A DNA stretch of 64,000 bases from CAVYTF01 sp963771435 (lineage in GTDB: Bacteria; Bacteroidota; Bacteroidia; Chitinophagales; Chitinophagaceae): NCBI GenBank assembly GCA_963771435.1, contig CAVYTF010000013.1, positions 1 to 64,000 of the forward strand, given 5' to 3'. The position numbers and the translations under genes were made by a program. Below are positions 17,105 through 25,630 of the stretch, piece by piece. The notes beneath the pieces were generated by a model that was not told where the DNA came from, did not search any database, and was given only the letters and a program-made list of their open reading frames with translations. Within the stretch, counting starts at the first letter, position 1. Every line of letters begins with the position of its first letter.

Positions 17105-18658
17105 TCATCCGTTTGCCATATCTTCCAGTATCTGCTGTTCTAGTTTTTCTAACAGCATTATATGCTTGTCTGCTTCTGCTATTAATTGAGGATCGTTGGT
17201 GAGGGTTTTTATTTCGTTTGCTTTTGCTACCATATCGTTGTAACGCTCTGTGTTAAAGGCTTCGCCGGGATTGCCGACCTTCCAATTTGCCTCCAGGTAA
17301 TTTAATAAAGTAAGTGCGCGTTCGGTGGGATATTGCAAAGCATGGCGAACGGAGAGGGCTTCATCGTAATAATTCAATGCCTTCTCAAAGTTGTCCGTAT
17401 TCTTGCTTTGCGGGTATTTGGTGTAGGCGTTCGCGAAGTTATTGCATATCATTCCAAACTCATAAGGGAAATCCACCTTGTTGTAATATTCCATGGCTTC
17501 GTTGAAGGAGGTGGCTGACAGGGCCGCCCATATACTGCGCTTTTTGTTTTCGTCGGGCAACTCGGCGTAGATGACACCTAACTGGTGGTGAATGTCTGCA
17601 AATACCTCGGGGGCTTCGTCTTTCTTAAACACCTGTAATGCCTCATGGTAGGCTTCGAGTGCGCTTCGGTAGAACTGGGGGTTGCCGCTTTGCGCCCAAT
17701 CGTAGAACAAACGCCCGCGAACAAGCTGCGCCTGTGCGGTCATTTCCTGCTGGCCTTCTTCCCTGAAATAATTAATGGCCTTGGTGATGTAGCCCAGGGA
17801 CTCAGAATAACTGTTACTGAAATTGGCAATGGTTGCTGCATCCATCCACAGAAAAGCGGCGATGGTTTTGTGGCCGTGTTTATCAAAGAACTGGAGCGTT
17901 TCCCATAAGCGGCCTTTGAGTTCGGCGAGCAGTTCGGTATCGTAAGGGAAGGACAACTGCTTCATTGCCGCCTGGCACCAAACCCTTTCCAGTGAATACT
18001 TTGGATAGTCGTCCAGCCTTTTGAAAGTTTGCTGTTTTAGTAACTGCATGGCGGCGCTGCTCTTGCCGTTGTCAATTAAAAAGGTTGCATAATATTTTAA
18101 GGTGTATGCTTTGTAAGATGGCTCAAAGGCTAACTGCAGGGCATCTTCGTAATGAGCTTCAATTGCTTCGGCATTTATTTCGTTGCTGTAGTGGCCATAG
18201 TTCAATGCTATTGCCACATTGTGGTTGAAAGCATAGTTCTCAAAAGGGTGCGCAAACTTTGTTCTGCCTAATATATTTTCGAGGGCAGTATCTCCTTCTT
18301 CGCCTTTTACAATGGCCTGTATCAAATCAAAAATAAAAAGCATGGCAGGATAGCCCGTGAAGTACTGCGGATATTTTTCTTCGTTGCCCAACATTCCGAA
18401 CACCATGCCGAGGAAATATGTTTTGTTGAAAGGTATCTCTGAGGGAAAGACAATGGCAGGGCGCTTGTCCAGCCAGTCGGGCCTAATGTGTATGCGGTTC
18501 TCATTTATATAAAGCGCGTGGGAAATGGAAGGCCTGACCTCGTCCGTTTGCCGCACTTCCACCAACTCATCCAGGCGGTCAACGGATCCAATGTATTCAT
18601 GAATAGTTGGTGCATCTAAAGAGTCCTGGTAAAAAACATATAATAATTTCTCAGCCAT
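17105..18658 (-). CDS. TPR-rich protein of the hydrogenase locus
   Basis: 517 aa, no signal peptide. Residues ~1-110 are a unique N-terminal domain. From ~150 on the protein is helical with tetratricopeptide-like units ('AIEAHYEDALQLAFEPSYKAY', 'SLGYITKAINYFREEGQQEMTA', 'ALEAYHEALQVFKKDEAPEVFADIHHQLGVIY', 'NFEKALNYYDEALSVR', described in short pieces). TPRs mediate protein contacts. It lies 2 bp after the 120-aa gene and the protease gene, so it is co-expressed with hydrogenase maturation. A scaffold or assembly role is inference. Confidence 0.75.
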   Translation of the reverse strand: MAEKLLYVFYQDSLDAPTIHEYIGSVDRLDELVEVRQTDEVRPSISHALYINENRIHIRPDWLDKRPAIVFPSEIPFNKTYFLGMVFGMLGNEEKYPQYFTGYPAMLFIFDLIQAIVKGEEGDTALENILGRTKFAHPFENYAFNHNVAIALNYGHYSNEINAEAIEAHYEDALQLAFEPSYKAYTLKYYATFLIDNGKSSAAMQLLKQQTFKRLDDYPKYSLERVWCQAAMKQLSFPYDTELLAELKGRLWETLQFFDKHGHKTIAAFLWMDAATIANFSNSYSESLGYITKAINYFREEGQQEMTAQAQLVRGRLFYDWAQSGNPQFYRSALEAYHEALQVFKKDEAPEVFADIHHQLGVIYAELPDENKKRSIWAALSATSFNEAMEYYNKVDFPYEFGMICNNFANAYTKYPQSKNTDNFEKALNYYDEALSVRHALQYPTERALTLLNYLEANWKVGNPGEAFNTERYNDMVAKANEIKTLTNDPQLIAEADKHIMLLEKLEQQILEDMANG

Positions 18659-18660
18659 AG

Positions 18661-19023
18661 TTAGAGTTTTACTTTTAGTATGTGCAATGCTTCTTCCATT
18701 GTGAATTCAAGATCGCGGTCGGTGTCATCTAGGTCATTATCTAGTAAGAGTTCTTGTATGGAAATTGATTTGTCGCCGTTTGCGGTTTTCATTTTGAGCA
18801 TTTGCTGGGAGACCTTGTGAATTTTTCTGAACAGTTCTTCGCCGGAAGGGGCTGCAAGGAATGTGTTGTCTGCGGCATAAAATACACTGAGCGCTACCCT
18901 ATCTGACCCAAAGACTTTGTCGGCAATATCCTTCTTGATACAAATGTGCGCTGCTTCCAAATAAACATCGCTTGTTGCTGCAAATGCTTTTGTACCGGCA
19001 ATAGTTTCTTTTGGCAAATGCAT
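18661..19023 (-). CDS. Unknown 120-aa protein of the hydrogenase locus
   Basis: No recognised domain, no signal peptide, one Cys ('HICIKK'). The acidic C-terminal half ('LLLDNDLDDTDRDLEFTMEEALHIL') looks helical. It is packed tightly between the maturation protease (1 bp gap) and the TPR gene (2 bp gap), so the three genes form one translational unit. Function is not assignable from sequence; it may be a dedicated partner of the TPR protein. Confidence 0.65.
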   Translation of the reverse strand: MHLPKETIAGTKAFAATSDVYLEAAHICIKKDIADKVFGSDRVALSVFYAADNTFLAAPSGEELFRKIHKVSQQMLKMKTANGDKSISIQELLLDNDLDDTDRDLEFTMEEALHILKVKL

Positions 19024-19024
19024 T

Positions 19025-19507
19025 CTACAATTCGTTTATGAGTTTTTCAATTAGCCTATCACCGGCAGCCTTTACAGGGGCACTTAATTCCATGTTTATT
19101 TTTATTTCGGAGATGGCGATCAAATATACCATTATAGCATTCTGAGGAAATTCATCGTGCATTATTTTCTTTGCATAGCTGAGGGCCTGGTCCCACTTCA
19201 TACCATGTAGAAAAAGCATTGGGTCTTCCTGTATCTGCGCTTCTATTTCTGAGGCAGGCAGGCAAAATAAAGTGCCATCAGGTTCGCCAGAGTTTATGAC
19301 ACCATCGATGATGATGATGCGCTGGTTTCCTTTTAGTTTAAATAAGGTTTCAAAAGCCGAAGTGCCCATATCGAACACGCTGATGTGTTCCCGTTCCTGG
19401 AAAAGCTTTTGCAATTCGTTGGCTACGTACACGCCAATTGCGTCATCGCTGCGAACCGGATTACCAAAACCAAGCACTGCTGTTTTTAATGCTGCAATCG
19501 TTTCCAT
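19025..19507 (-). CDS. Hydrogenase maturation endopeptidase (HyaD/HybD-type)
   Basis: 160 aa, normal length. It cleaves the C-terminal tail of the large subunit once nickel is inserted. The family N-terminus 'VLGFGNPVRSDDAIGVYVA' carries the first metal ligand (the Asp-Asp region); 'VFDMGTSAF' gives the second acidic ligand and 'LHGMKWDQALSYA' the His. It is the only protease gene in the window, so it probably processes both large subunits, whose tails are alike. It is separated from large subunit B by a terminator-like hairpin. Confidence 0.9.
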   Translation of the reverse strand: METIAALKTAVLGFGNPVRSDDAIGVYVANELQKLFQEREHISVFDMGTSAFETLFKLKGNQRIIIIDGVINSGEPDGTLFCLPASEIEAQIQEDPMLFLHGMKWDQALSYAKKIMHDEFPQNAIMVYLIAISEIKINMELSAPVKAAGDRLIEKLINEL

Positions 19508-19569
19508 ACCACAATATAGTTAATTTTAAAGAGTGTATGAGGATATACCAGACGGACCTTTGAGATAAG

Positions 19570-19601
19570 AAAACAAAACCCGTTAAAAAGTATTAACGGG
19601 T
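19570..19601 (-). terminator. Terminator or attenuator between hydrogenase set B and its accessory genes
   Basis: On the minus strand a 9-bp stem (ACCCGTTAA / TTAACGGGT) with a 6-nt loop is followed by TTTGTTTTC. It lies 27 bp after the large-subunit B stop, and may lower expression of the protease-120aa-TPR genes relative to the structural genes. Confidence 0.65.
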
Positions 19602-19627
19602 CTAGCCTTCTCTGATTGCTTTGCCTC

Positions 19628-21217
19628 TTATAATTTAAACCTTGCGAGTTCTTTGCCTGTTTTGTTATCGTGTGCATGCACTGTACAAACCAAACAACTG
19701 TCGAATGAACGGGCTACTAAGCCCACTTCAACAGGATCGTTCTCATCTTCAATTTCCAACCCCAACAAAGCTGATTCGATGGCGCCTGAATTTCCTTTTT
19801 CATCCTTAGGCCCTACGTTCCAGGTTGTTGGTGCGACGATCTGATAGTTTTTAATAACACCATCCTGAATATCGATCCAGTGTGCCAATGCCCCACGCAC
19901 TGCTTCAGTTGCGCCAAAACCCTGTCCGTCTCTTTCTTCAGGCTTTATGTAAAATTCATCATCCAGCCTAATCTGGCCAAGCCATTCATGTATATGCATA
20001 TAATAGTTTGTCATTTCATGCATACGGGCAAGGCTACGTACAAATACACTTGGCCCTAATTTATTCATGATGTCACCAAAGAGCGGGTCTTTTATCTGGT
20101 GGGGCAAATTAGCCGGGTTTGCATTCATTATTACCCTTGCTAATGGACCTGCTTCTGCGGGCTGTCCCATATAGCGCGGAGATTTAGCCCAACTATATTT
20201 ACCATTAAAATCTGTTTTATCCAGCATAGTAGATTTAAGAGGTACAGGGGCTTCTTCTTTAAAAGGATGCATAGGTGCAACATCCTGATACCAGCTATGT
20301 TTAACATGTTCAATGATCTGATTTTGGTCAAAAACATGATAATCTTTTCCATCATAAAAACCACTTGACTGTATAAGCGCTTTGTTTCGCCCTTCGATGG
20401 TAGGATGGTTATACATGTCTTTATGCAGAAAAGTACCGTAAGCAATGTATTTGCCAAGGCCCTGTCCCATTTTATCCAAACCAAATTCAATCCCTGCGCG
20501 CAGATATAAACCGAGATCGCTGTTTTTATGGCTTTCGTTCTCATTAAGCCATACCATCATATCGTCCCAGCTTTTTATCTGCATGTAACGCTCAATAGAA
20601 CAGCCAAGCCATACTGTTTCGAGCCAGTCATTTTTAAACTGGTTCAAAATAGCATAAGAGCGTGTAATGTCTTTCAATGTTGGTGCGCACATTACTCCAC
20701 CCGGAATCATGTAGCTGCTGTGTGGCCACTGCCCGCCAAAAATCGCATAAATTTCTACAGGACGCCCGCTGGCAGTTAAGCCTACCTGGAAGGAAGTGCC
20801 TACATAGGCAGACCAGCGTTTCGCTACTTCTGCATATAAAGGCTTATTGGCAAATTTTTTGTTCGCCATATCGGTTGCAAAAATTGCATAGAACCAACGG
20901 GGGTCACTTTGCAAACTTTCGCTTGCCTGGCCAATAGCCCTTAGTAACAATGCATTTGGCGATAGAGTGGTTTTCCACGCTGTATCTAATGCAGAGGAAG
21001 CACAGTATAAATGTGAACCACCGCAAATACCACATGCGCGCGGCGTAACAATTAAACCTGCTTGAGGGTCTTTCCCTCTTAAGATTATTTCAAAACCACG
21101 AAACATAGAAGCCTGGGTATTGGCCTTGGTTACAACACCGTTTTCCATATACACATTAACGTCAAGATCGCCTTCTACACGACCGACGGGTGATATATTT
21201 AATTCTTTCGTTGCCAT
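19628..21217 (-). CDS. hhyL: [NiFe]-hydrogenase large subunit, group 1h/1l-like, copy B
   Basis: 529 aa, same length as copy A and collinear with it. L1 is RACGICGGSH, L2 is DSCLVCTVH, with a 15-residue cleavable tail ending in KFKL or RFKL-type residues. Most substitutions relative to copy A are conservative and lie outside the ligand motifs, so both enzymes should be active. Divergence is strongest around residues 320-350. Unlike copy A, this gene follows its small subunit by only 33 bp, a normal operon layout. The copies probably arose by duplication and may be used under different H2 or O2 conditions (inference). Confidence 0.93.
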   Translation of the reverse strand: MATKELNISPVGRVEGDLDVNVYMENGVVTKANTQASMFRGFEIILRGKDPQAGLIVTPRACGICGGSHLYCASSALDTAWKTTLSPNALLLRAIGQASESLQSDPRWFYAIFATDMANKKFANKPLYAEVAKRWSAYVGTSFQVGLTASGRPVEIYAIFGGQWPHSSYMIPGGVMCAPTLKDITRSYAILNQFKNDWLETVWLGCSIERYMQIKSWDDMMVWLNENESHKNSDLGLYLRAGIEFGLDKMGQGLGKYIAYGTFLHKDMYNHPTIEGRNKALIQSSGFYDGKDYHVFDQNQIIEHVKHSWYQDVAPMHPFKEEAPVPLKSTMLDKTDFNGKYSWAKSPRYMGQPAEAGPLARVIMNANPANLPHQIKDPLFGDIMNKLGPSVFVRSLARMHEMTNYYMHIHEWLGQIRLDDEFYIKPEERDGQGFGATEAVRGALAHWIDIQDGVIKNYQIVAPTTWNVGPKDEKGNSGAIESALLGLEIEDENDPVEVGLVARSFDSCLVCTVHAHDNKTGKELARFKL

Positions 21218-21249
21218 TTTATTTGAAATTAGATTGATTAATAAAGATG

Positions 21250-22209
21250 TTATTTTGTAAACTCAAATACTTTACTTGCTGTTCCTGTTATTTTGCCTAC
21301 ACCGGCCCTGAAGTAATATTGCAATTTGTTATCGCCTGTAGGAACTTCTTTTGGAAGGAAGCCTAAGTATTTCATTGTTTTAAAAATACTTCCTTTCTTA
21401 AGGTCATGGTGTGGAAAGCCGGGTTCAGTACAACCAAGACAGGGGTGGTTTACGCGTGTTTTAGAAGCCTGCCTGTTCCACAATATACGGTTGCAGCTTG
21501 AGTGTGTCATTGGCCCACGGCAACCTACTTCATAAAAGAGGCAGCCGCCACGAACACCGAAGTGTCCATCGACCTTTTCGCCAAAAGCGCGGGCGTTCGT
21601 GCAACCGGATTGTGTAAACTCACTAAAGAAAGTAGTAGGCCTATGGAATGCATCTACCTGGACATCGGCAATGCGGCCTGTAGCAATGGCAACCAATATT
21701 TGTGTTATCCAATCAGGATGAGCGGGGCAACCAGGAATGTTAATTACAGGCAAGCCTCCTTTAGAAATGTAGCCTGCGCCAAGATAACCACCTTTGTCTT
21801 TTTTGAGGAACTGCAACCCAGTGCTTTCGCTTGGATTAGGCGGTACGGCAGGGATGCCACCCCAGGTAGCACAATCGCCAATAGCGACAACATAGCTTGC
21901 TACTTTTGATAATTCTTTTACCCAATCTTTCATCGGCCGCTCCGCAAAGCAATTCATGGTTCCTGTTCCGTCAGGGCCTTCAATAAGCGTTCCTTCAAAG
22001 ACTAAAATGTCTAAAGGGATCTTTCCTGAAATACAATCCTGGAGAAGATGAGAAACCTGGTGGCCTATCTCAAGGCCCATTGAAGGATGCCACAAGATGT
22101 TTATGCCGAAGTCAACAACCAACTCGACCACGGTTGGTTCTTCAGCGTTTAAGAAAGACATGGTGTTACCGCTGCAGGCACCACCTTGTAACCAGAGTAC
22201 ATTAGCCAT
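21250..22209 (-). CDS. hhyS: [NiFe]-hydrogenase small subunit, group 1h/1l-like, copy B
   Basis: 319 aa, collinear with copy A. It has the same ligand pattern, including CSGN at residues 12-15 instead of the usual CXXC, then GDCATWGG, IPGCPAHP, SGCTNAR, GGCLFYEVGC and CLGCTEPG. It has no Tat signal, hence is cytosolic. The main differences from copy A are at the C-terminus and around residues 60-100. Its upstream neighbour is the 119-aa paralogue, with a ~200-bp AT-rich gap that probably holds the promoter. Confidence 0.92.
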   Translation of the reverse strand: MANVLWLQGGACSGNTMSFLNAEEPTVVELVVDFGINILWHPSMGLEIGHQVSHLLQDCISGKIPLDILVFEGTLIEGPDGTGTMNCFAERPMKDWVKELSKVASYVVAIGDCATWGGIPAVPPNPSESTGLQFLKKDKGGYLGAGYISKGGLPVINIPGCPAHPDWITQILVAIATGRIADVQVDAFHRPTTFFSEFTQSGCTNARAFGEKVDGHFGVRGGCLFYEVGCRGPMTHSSCNRILWNRQASKTRVNHPCLGCTEPGFPHHDLKKGSIFKTMKYLGFLPKEVPTGDNKLQYYFRAGVGKITGTASKVFEFTK

Positions 22210-22407
22210 AGCAATCGTTTTTAATGTTAGAAAATTTCTCCTAAGTTAGACACAATTTTACAATTCCAAACTTTTTTTATTTATTTTTTAATATTTTTTA
22301 AATGTCTTTTTAGCACGAATTTTGACAGGGCTCAAAAAATAAAATAGGTGTACGAGGATTGCTTACTGAGTTACGGTAACCAGATATGAATGTAGCTGAG
22401 AATTTAT

Positions 22408-22767
22408 TTAATTAAAACAGATATGCAGGTCATCAATTGACACATCTAAAGTACCACGCCGGTCTTTAGCGGCTTCTTTGCGAATGTAAAATGCAGCAGC
22501 TTGTGCTTTCTGCTTGCTGAAACATCTAGTTATGGTGCGTACAATTAATTGCAAAGGATTTTTATAATGCGCAAAAACAAGGGATACATCCCATGCACCC
22601 TGTCTGTTTCTGATGATATCAATAACTGCTGAGTCCTTTAGCCAAAAACCCTCATTAATGAAAACTAGATCAGCTGATGATGCTGCTTTCTCGCCCCTGT
22701 TTTCGTTGTCCAAAAGGGCATGCGTTTCTGAGAGAATGCGTTCGCTGATCTTAATATTACTGCTCAT
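22408..22767 (-). CDS. Unknown 119-aa protein, paralogue 2 of a hydrogenase-linked family
   Basis: Homologue of the 117-aa protein at 15669-16022, with the same conserved 'VSLVFAHYKNPLQLIVRTI' block, RCF motif, 'AAKDRRGTLDVSIDDL' and C-terminal cysteine (ICFN). It has no known domain, no transmembrane segment and no signal peptide. It sits directly upstream of hydrogenase small subunit B without a tetR in between. Loss or gain of the regulator may distinguish control of the two sets. Confidence 0.75.
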   Translation of the reverse strand: MSSNIKISERILSETHALLDNENRGEKAASSADLVFINEGFWLKDSAVIDIIRNRQGAWDVSLVFAHYKNPLQLIVRTITRCFSKQKAQAAAFYIRKEAAKDRRGTLDVSIDDLHICFN

Positions 22768-22967
22768 GAAATGTTATTTATAAATAGCTTTACTTCTACA
22801 ACGTACGAGTATAAAATTAACAAAGAATATTTATTGTTCAATACGATTATTGTATTTTATATTTTTGAAAGATATTTTAGCATAAATGAATTTAATAAAT
22901 GTATATGTGCCGAGATCTTCTAAAATTCTTTAATTTGCTCAAATCTAATACCCAAACCATTAAAATA

Positions 22968-24095
22968 ATGCTACAAAAATCTTTTCTTTCAATTATTGTT
23001 TTTATGCTTTTTGTTAATAGCAGCTTTTGCCAGGGAAGCTTTAGCTTTTACGGCAACATTGTGCAGTTGCCGGTTGTTTCTTCTGCAGACCTTGATTCTT
23101 TTTTTACGCAAGAAACATTACCATTAAGTATTAAAAATTATATAAACGCAAGCGCCAGGCAGTACAACCTGGAAGATTGGGGGATGGTTTTGTTTTTAAA
23201 TAAATATGTTGCTGCGCAATTTTCGAGCGAAACCGAGGCAAATAAAGTAAAGATCATGGCGGTTTTGCTTAGCGCTGAAAACATCAACAACGCTATCGGC
23301 ACTAGAGATAAAGACCATTTACAGACTTTGATAAGTGTTAAAAACGACCTCTCCCCATTTATCTACACGTTTGATCAGAACGGATATAGGCTTGTATTAC
23401 CCCTACCAAGCAGCCATCCCATGCAGTTAAGAAAGGTAGATATTGGCTTTTACAAAGGCAAGGACATTACGTTTGCCGGAAAACTGCCCCAGCTCAATAC
23501 AAATGACTACAAAGCCCTCACCCGAACCTTTTATAATTACAAAACAAACAGGTCTGATAGCATTGCTTTCTCCTATTCCCCGCAATTTATTAAATACTCT
23601 ATTGATTTTCCCATGTTGCTTGCCGACAGAAATTATACAAAATACCCTGTTAGCCCCATGTTTGCCACCACTCTTTTCAAGGAGCTGGACAAAAGGGTAG
23701 GCTATTGCAAAAGCAAGCTGGACAGCATCAATTTTCTCCTGCGGTTTACGCAAACGAGCATAAAAAATGAATTGAATTATATCACTTATGGCGCCAACGG
23801 GTACCCTTCTTTTCCTGAGAACACGCTTGTTGTTGGTAAAGGAGACGCTCAGGACAAATCAGCGCTGTTTGCCTACCTCTTTAAGCACTATTTTATGAAC
23901 GCCAGCGTCGTTTTGATATATTATACTGACCATCTCAGGGTTGGCATAGCAGATGTGCCACTGAGTGTAGACGATGACTCTTTTGTTGACTTTAACGGGA
24001 AAAGATATTTTGTCGCAGACCTCACAAATACGCTCCCTTTGGGCGACAATAGTTACAAATTGCTAAAGACCCCTCCGGATATTTCTTTAAATTAG
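22968..24095 (+). CDS. Secreted protein with transglutaminase-like C-terminal half
   Basis: 375 aa from the ATG at 22968, chosen because it starts a clean signal peptide ('KSFLSIIVFMLFVNSSFCQ'). An upstream start would bury it 23 residues in. The central part is unrecognised. Residues ~270-350 ('INFLLRFTQTSIKNELNYITYG', 'DKSALFAYLFKHY', 'VLIYYTDHLRVGIADV') recall transglutaminase-like periplasmic proteins of Bacteroidota, although the catalytic Cys is not obvious (Ser in 'DKSALF'). It is probably a non-catalytic relative. Confidence 0.55.
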   Translation: MLQKSFLSIIVFMLFVNSSFCQGSFSFYGNIVQLPVVSSADLDSFFTQETLPLSIKNYINASARQYNLEDWGMVLFLNKYVAAQFSSETEANKVKIMAVLLSAENINNAIGTRDKDHLQTLISVKNDLSPFIYTFDQNGYRLVLPLPSSHPMQLRKVDIGFYKGKDITFAGKLPQLNTNDYKALTRTFYNYKTNRSDSIAFSYSPQFIKYSIDFPMLLADRNYTKYPVSPMFATTLFKELDKRVGYCKSKLDSINFLLRFTQTSIKNELNYITYGANGYPSFPENTLVVGKGDAQDKSALFAYLFKHYFMNASVVLIYYTDHLRVGIADVPLSVDDDSFVDFNGKRYFVADLTNTLPLGDNSYKLLKTPPDISLN

Positions 24096-24154
24096 TTATT
24101 ACTTTCTTTTACACTACTTTATGAAAGCCTTTTACAGCAAAATACTTAACTACA

Positions 24155-24976
24155 ATGAAAAAACTACGAATTTCATTATACCGTTTGCGCATAAAGGTTT
24201 TCGGTATCCCTAAAACAAGAAGAATGCTTTCCTTCCGTATAGGAAGCCTCATCCATTCTTCAAATAATAACTTTTTTAGCGGCAATTATCTTTCTTATGT
24301 CCCTGATAAATATTTCGATAATCTTGAGAAATACAAAACTCAATTCTATCCTTTTTACGATAAGGCCGACATTGCAAAATGGACAAAAGGTAACTATGTG
24401 AACAATGCCGGCGACTTAACACGTTTCTACTTTTTAAACCTTGTTATTGATGAACTGCTTGACGGCGGTATAAAAGGTGATATAGCAGAATTAGGCGTTT
24501 ACAAAGGGAACTCAGCATTTTTACTCGCTAAATATGCAAGGGCCATCAATAAAAAGCTCTACCTTTTTGATACATTTGAAGGCTTCAGCAAAAAAGACAT
24601 CGAGGGATTAGACAGTAAAAAAAAGGTTGAACAGTTTATAGACACGTCGCTGGAAGAAGTAAAAGATATGGTTGGCACAGGCAATGTAGAATATATAAAA
24701 GGCTATTTCCCTGAAAGCCTGGGGCAAATAAACGATGCCGGGTCATTAAAGTTTAGCCTGGTACATGTTGATTGTGACCTTGAAAAACCCTTTAGCCATG
24801 CACTTGAATACTTTTATCCAAAACTTGTAAAGGGAGGTTTTTTAATTATGCATGATTATTCAAGCCTTTACTGGGATGGTGCGCGAAAAGCTATAAAAGA
24901 ATTTTTAATTGATAAACCCGAAAGTATCATTCCAATTCCTGACAAGTCAGGTACAATTGCATTGAGAAAAATGTGA
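24155..24976 (+). CDS. TylF/MycF-like O-methyltransferase
   Basis: 273 aa, SAM-dependent methyltransferase of the macrocin O-methyltransferase (TylF) family. Motifs: 'GDIAELGVYKGNSAFLLA' (SAM loop), 'LYLFDTFEGF' (acidic loop), 'VEYIKGYFPESL', 'FSLVHVDCDLEKP' (metal-binding Asp residues) and 'GGFLIMHDYSS'. The family usually methylates sugar hydroxyls in glycans or antibiotics; in Bacteroidota it often serves surface polysaccharide. No glycosyltransferase cluster is adjacent, so the substrate is unknown. Confidence 0.85.
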   Translation: MKKLRISLYRLRIKVFGIPKTRRMLSFRIGSLIHSSNNNFFSGNYLSYVPDKYFDNLEKYKTQFYPFYDKADIAKWTKGNYVNNAGDLTRFYFLNLVIDELLDGGIKGDIAELGVYKGNSAFLLAKYARAINKKLYLFDTFEGFSKKDIEGLDSKKKVEQFIDTSLEEVKDMVGTGNVEYIKGYFPESLGQINDAGSLKFSLVHVDCDLEKPFSHALEYFYPKLVKGGFLIMHDYSSLYWDGARKAIKEFLIDKPESIIPIPDKSGTIALRKM

Positions 24977-25081
24977 TTGGCTGATTAGTCTTGTAAGTAT
25001 AAAACCAATACTTTAAATCCATCTATTCTTACTGTTTATTCTGTTTCACCCGTTCAATTATAATTTTTTAAGAAAATATTT

Positions 25082-25113
25082 TTTGCAAAATAATATATTG
25101 CGTCGTAATTTTG
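25082..25113 (+). promoter_or_regulatory. Bacteroidota-type promoter of the marR gene
   Basis: TTTG (25082-25085), 20-bp spacer, TAATTTTG (25106-25113), matching the consensus TTTG-N19/20-TAnnTTTG. The predicted transcription start falls about 7 bp downstream, at the edge of the palindrome. Confidence 0.7.
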
Positions 25114-25118
25114 TAAGG

Positions 25119-25134
25119 TAAACTTATAAGTTTA
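25119..25134. promoter_or_regulatory. Perfect 16-bp palindrome, probable MarR operator
   Basis: TAAACTTATAAGTTTA lies over the predicted transcription start and 4 bp before the marR ATG. This position suits autorepression and control of the downstream exporter. Confidence 0.7.
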
Positions 25135-25138
25135 ACGC

Positions 25139-25585
25139 ATGATTACACAACACACAACACAAAACCTCCAATTAGCTTCCGATTTAAGAACAGTTGTTAC
25201 AAGGCTCGTTAAAAAGCTTCGCACTAAAACAGTTACGGGTGTAAATTTCTCTCTAACAGAAAGGTCAACCATGGCTTTGTTAGACCAGCATAAAGAGCTA
25301 TTGCCAAACGAACTGGCCTCAATGGAAAAGATAACGACCCAGTCAATGTCCCAGGTACTTAACCATCTTTCAGAGCTCGGGTTGATAAACAGGAGAATAT
25401 CAGAAACAGATAAACGTAAAGCAATTATTTCATTGTCTAAAACAGGACAAAAGATGTTGAACCAGTTAAGGCAGGAACGTGATGAATGGCTGGAACATGC
25501 GTTGGGAGAAACATGCACTGTCAAAGAGCTTGAACTGTTGCGCCGTGCATTAACGCCGCTGACAAAGCTGGTTGATTTTGATTGA
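25139..25585 (+). CDS. MarR-family transcriptional regulator
   Basis: 148 aa winged-helix regulator. 'SMSQVLNHLSELGLINRRISETDKRK' (residues ~62-88) is the recognition helix and wing of MarR proteins, and 'AIISLSKTGQKML' follows. The C-terminal helices for dimerisation are present. It is upstream of, and probably represses, the adjacent MFS exporter, with a palindromic operator in its own promoter. The ligand is unknown. Confidence 0.9.
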   Translation: MITQHTTQNLQLASDLRTVVTRLVKKLRTKTVTGVNFSLTERSTMALLDQHKELLPNELASMEKITTQSMSQVLNHLSELGLINRRISETDKRKAIISLSKTGQKMLNQLRQERDEWLEHALGETCTVKELELLRRALTPLTKLVDFD

Positions 25586-25630
25586 GTTTGGAACACAAAT
25601 ATTTAAAGAAAACAAAGAAGTTATTTTAAT

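Noticed and set aside
22770..22790. TATTTATAAATA palindrome upstream of the 119-aa gene as an operator
   Set aside because: Pure AT palindrome in an AT-rich stretch; chance occurrence is likely and no copy lies upstream of set A.
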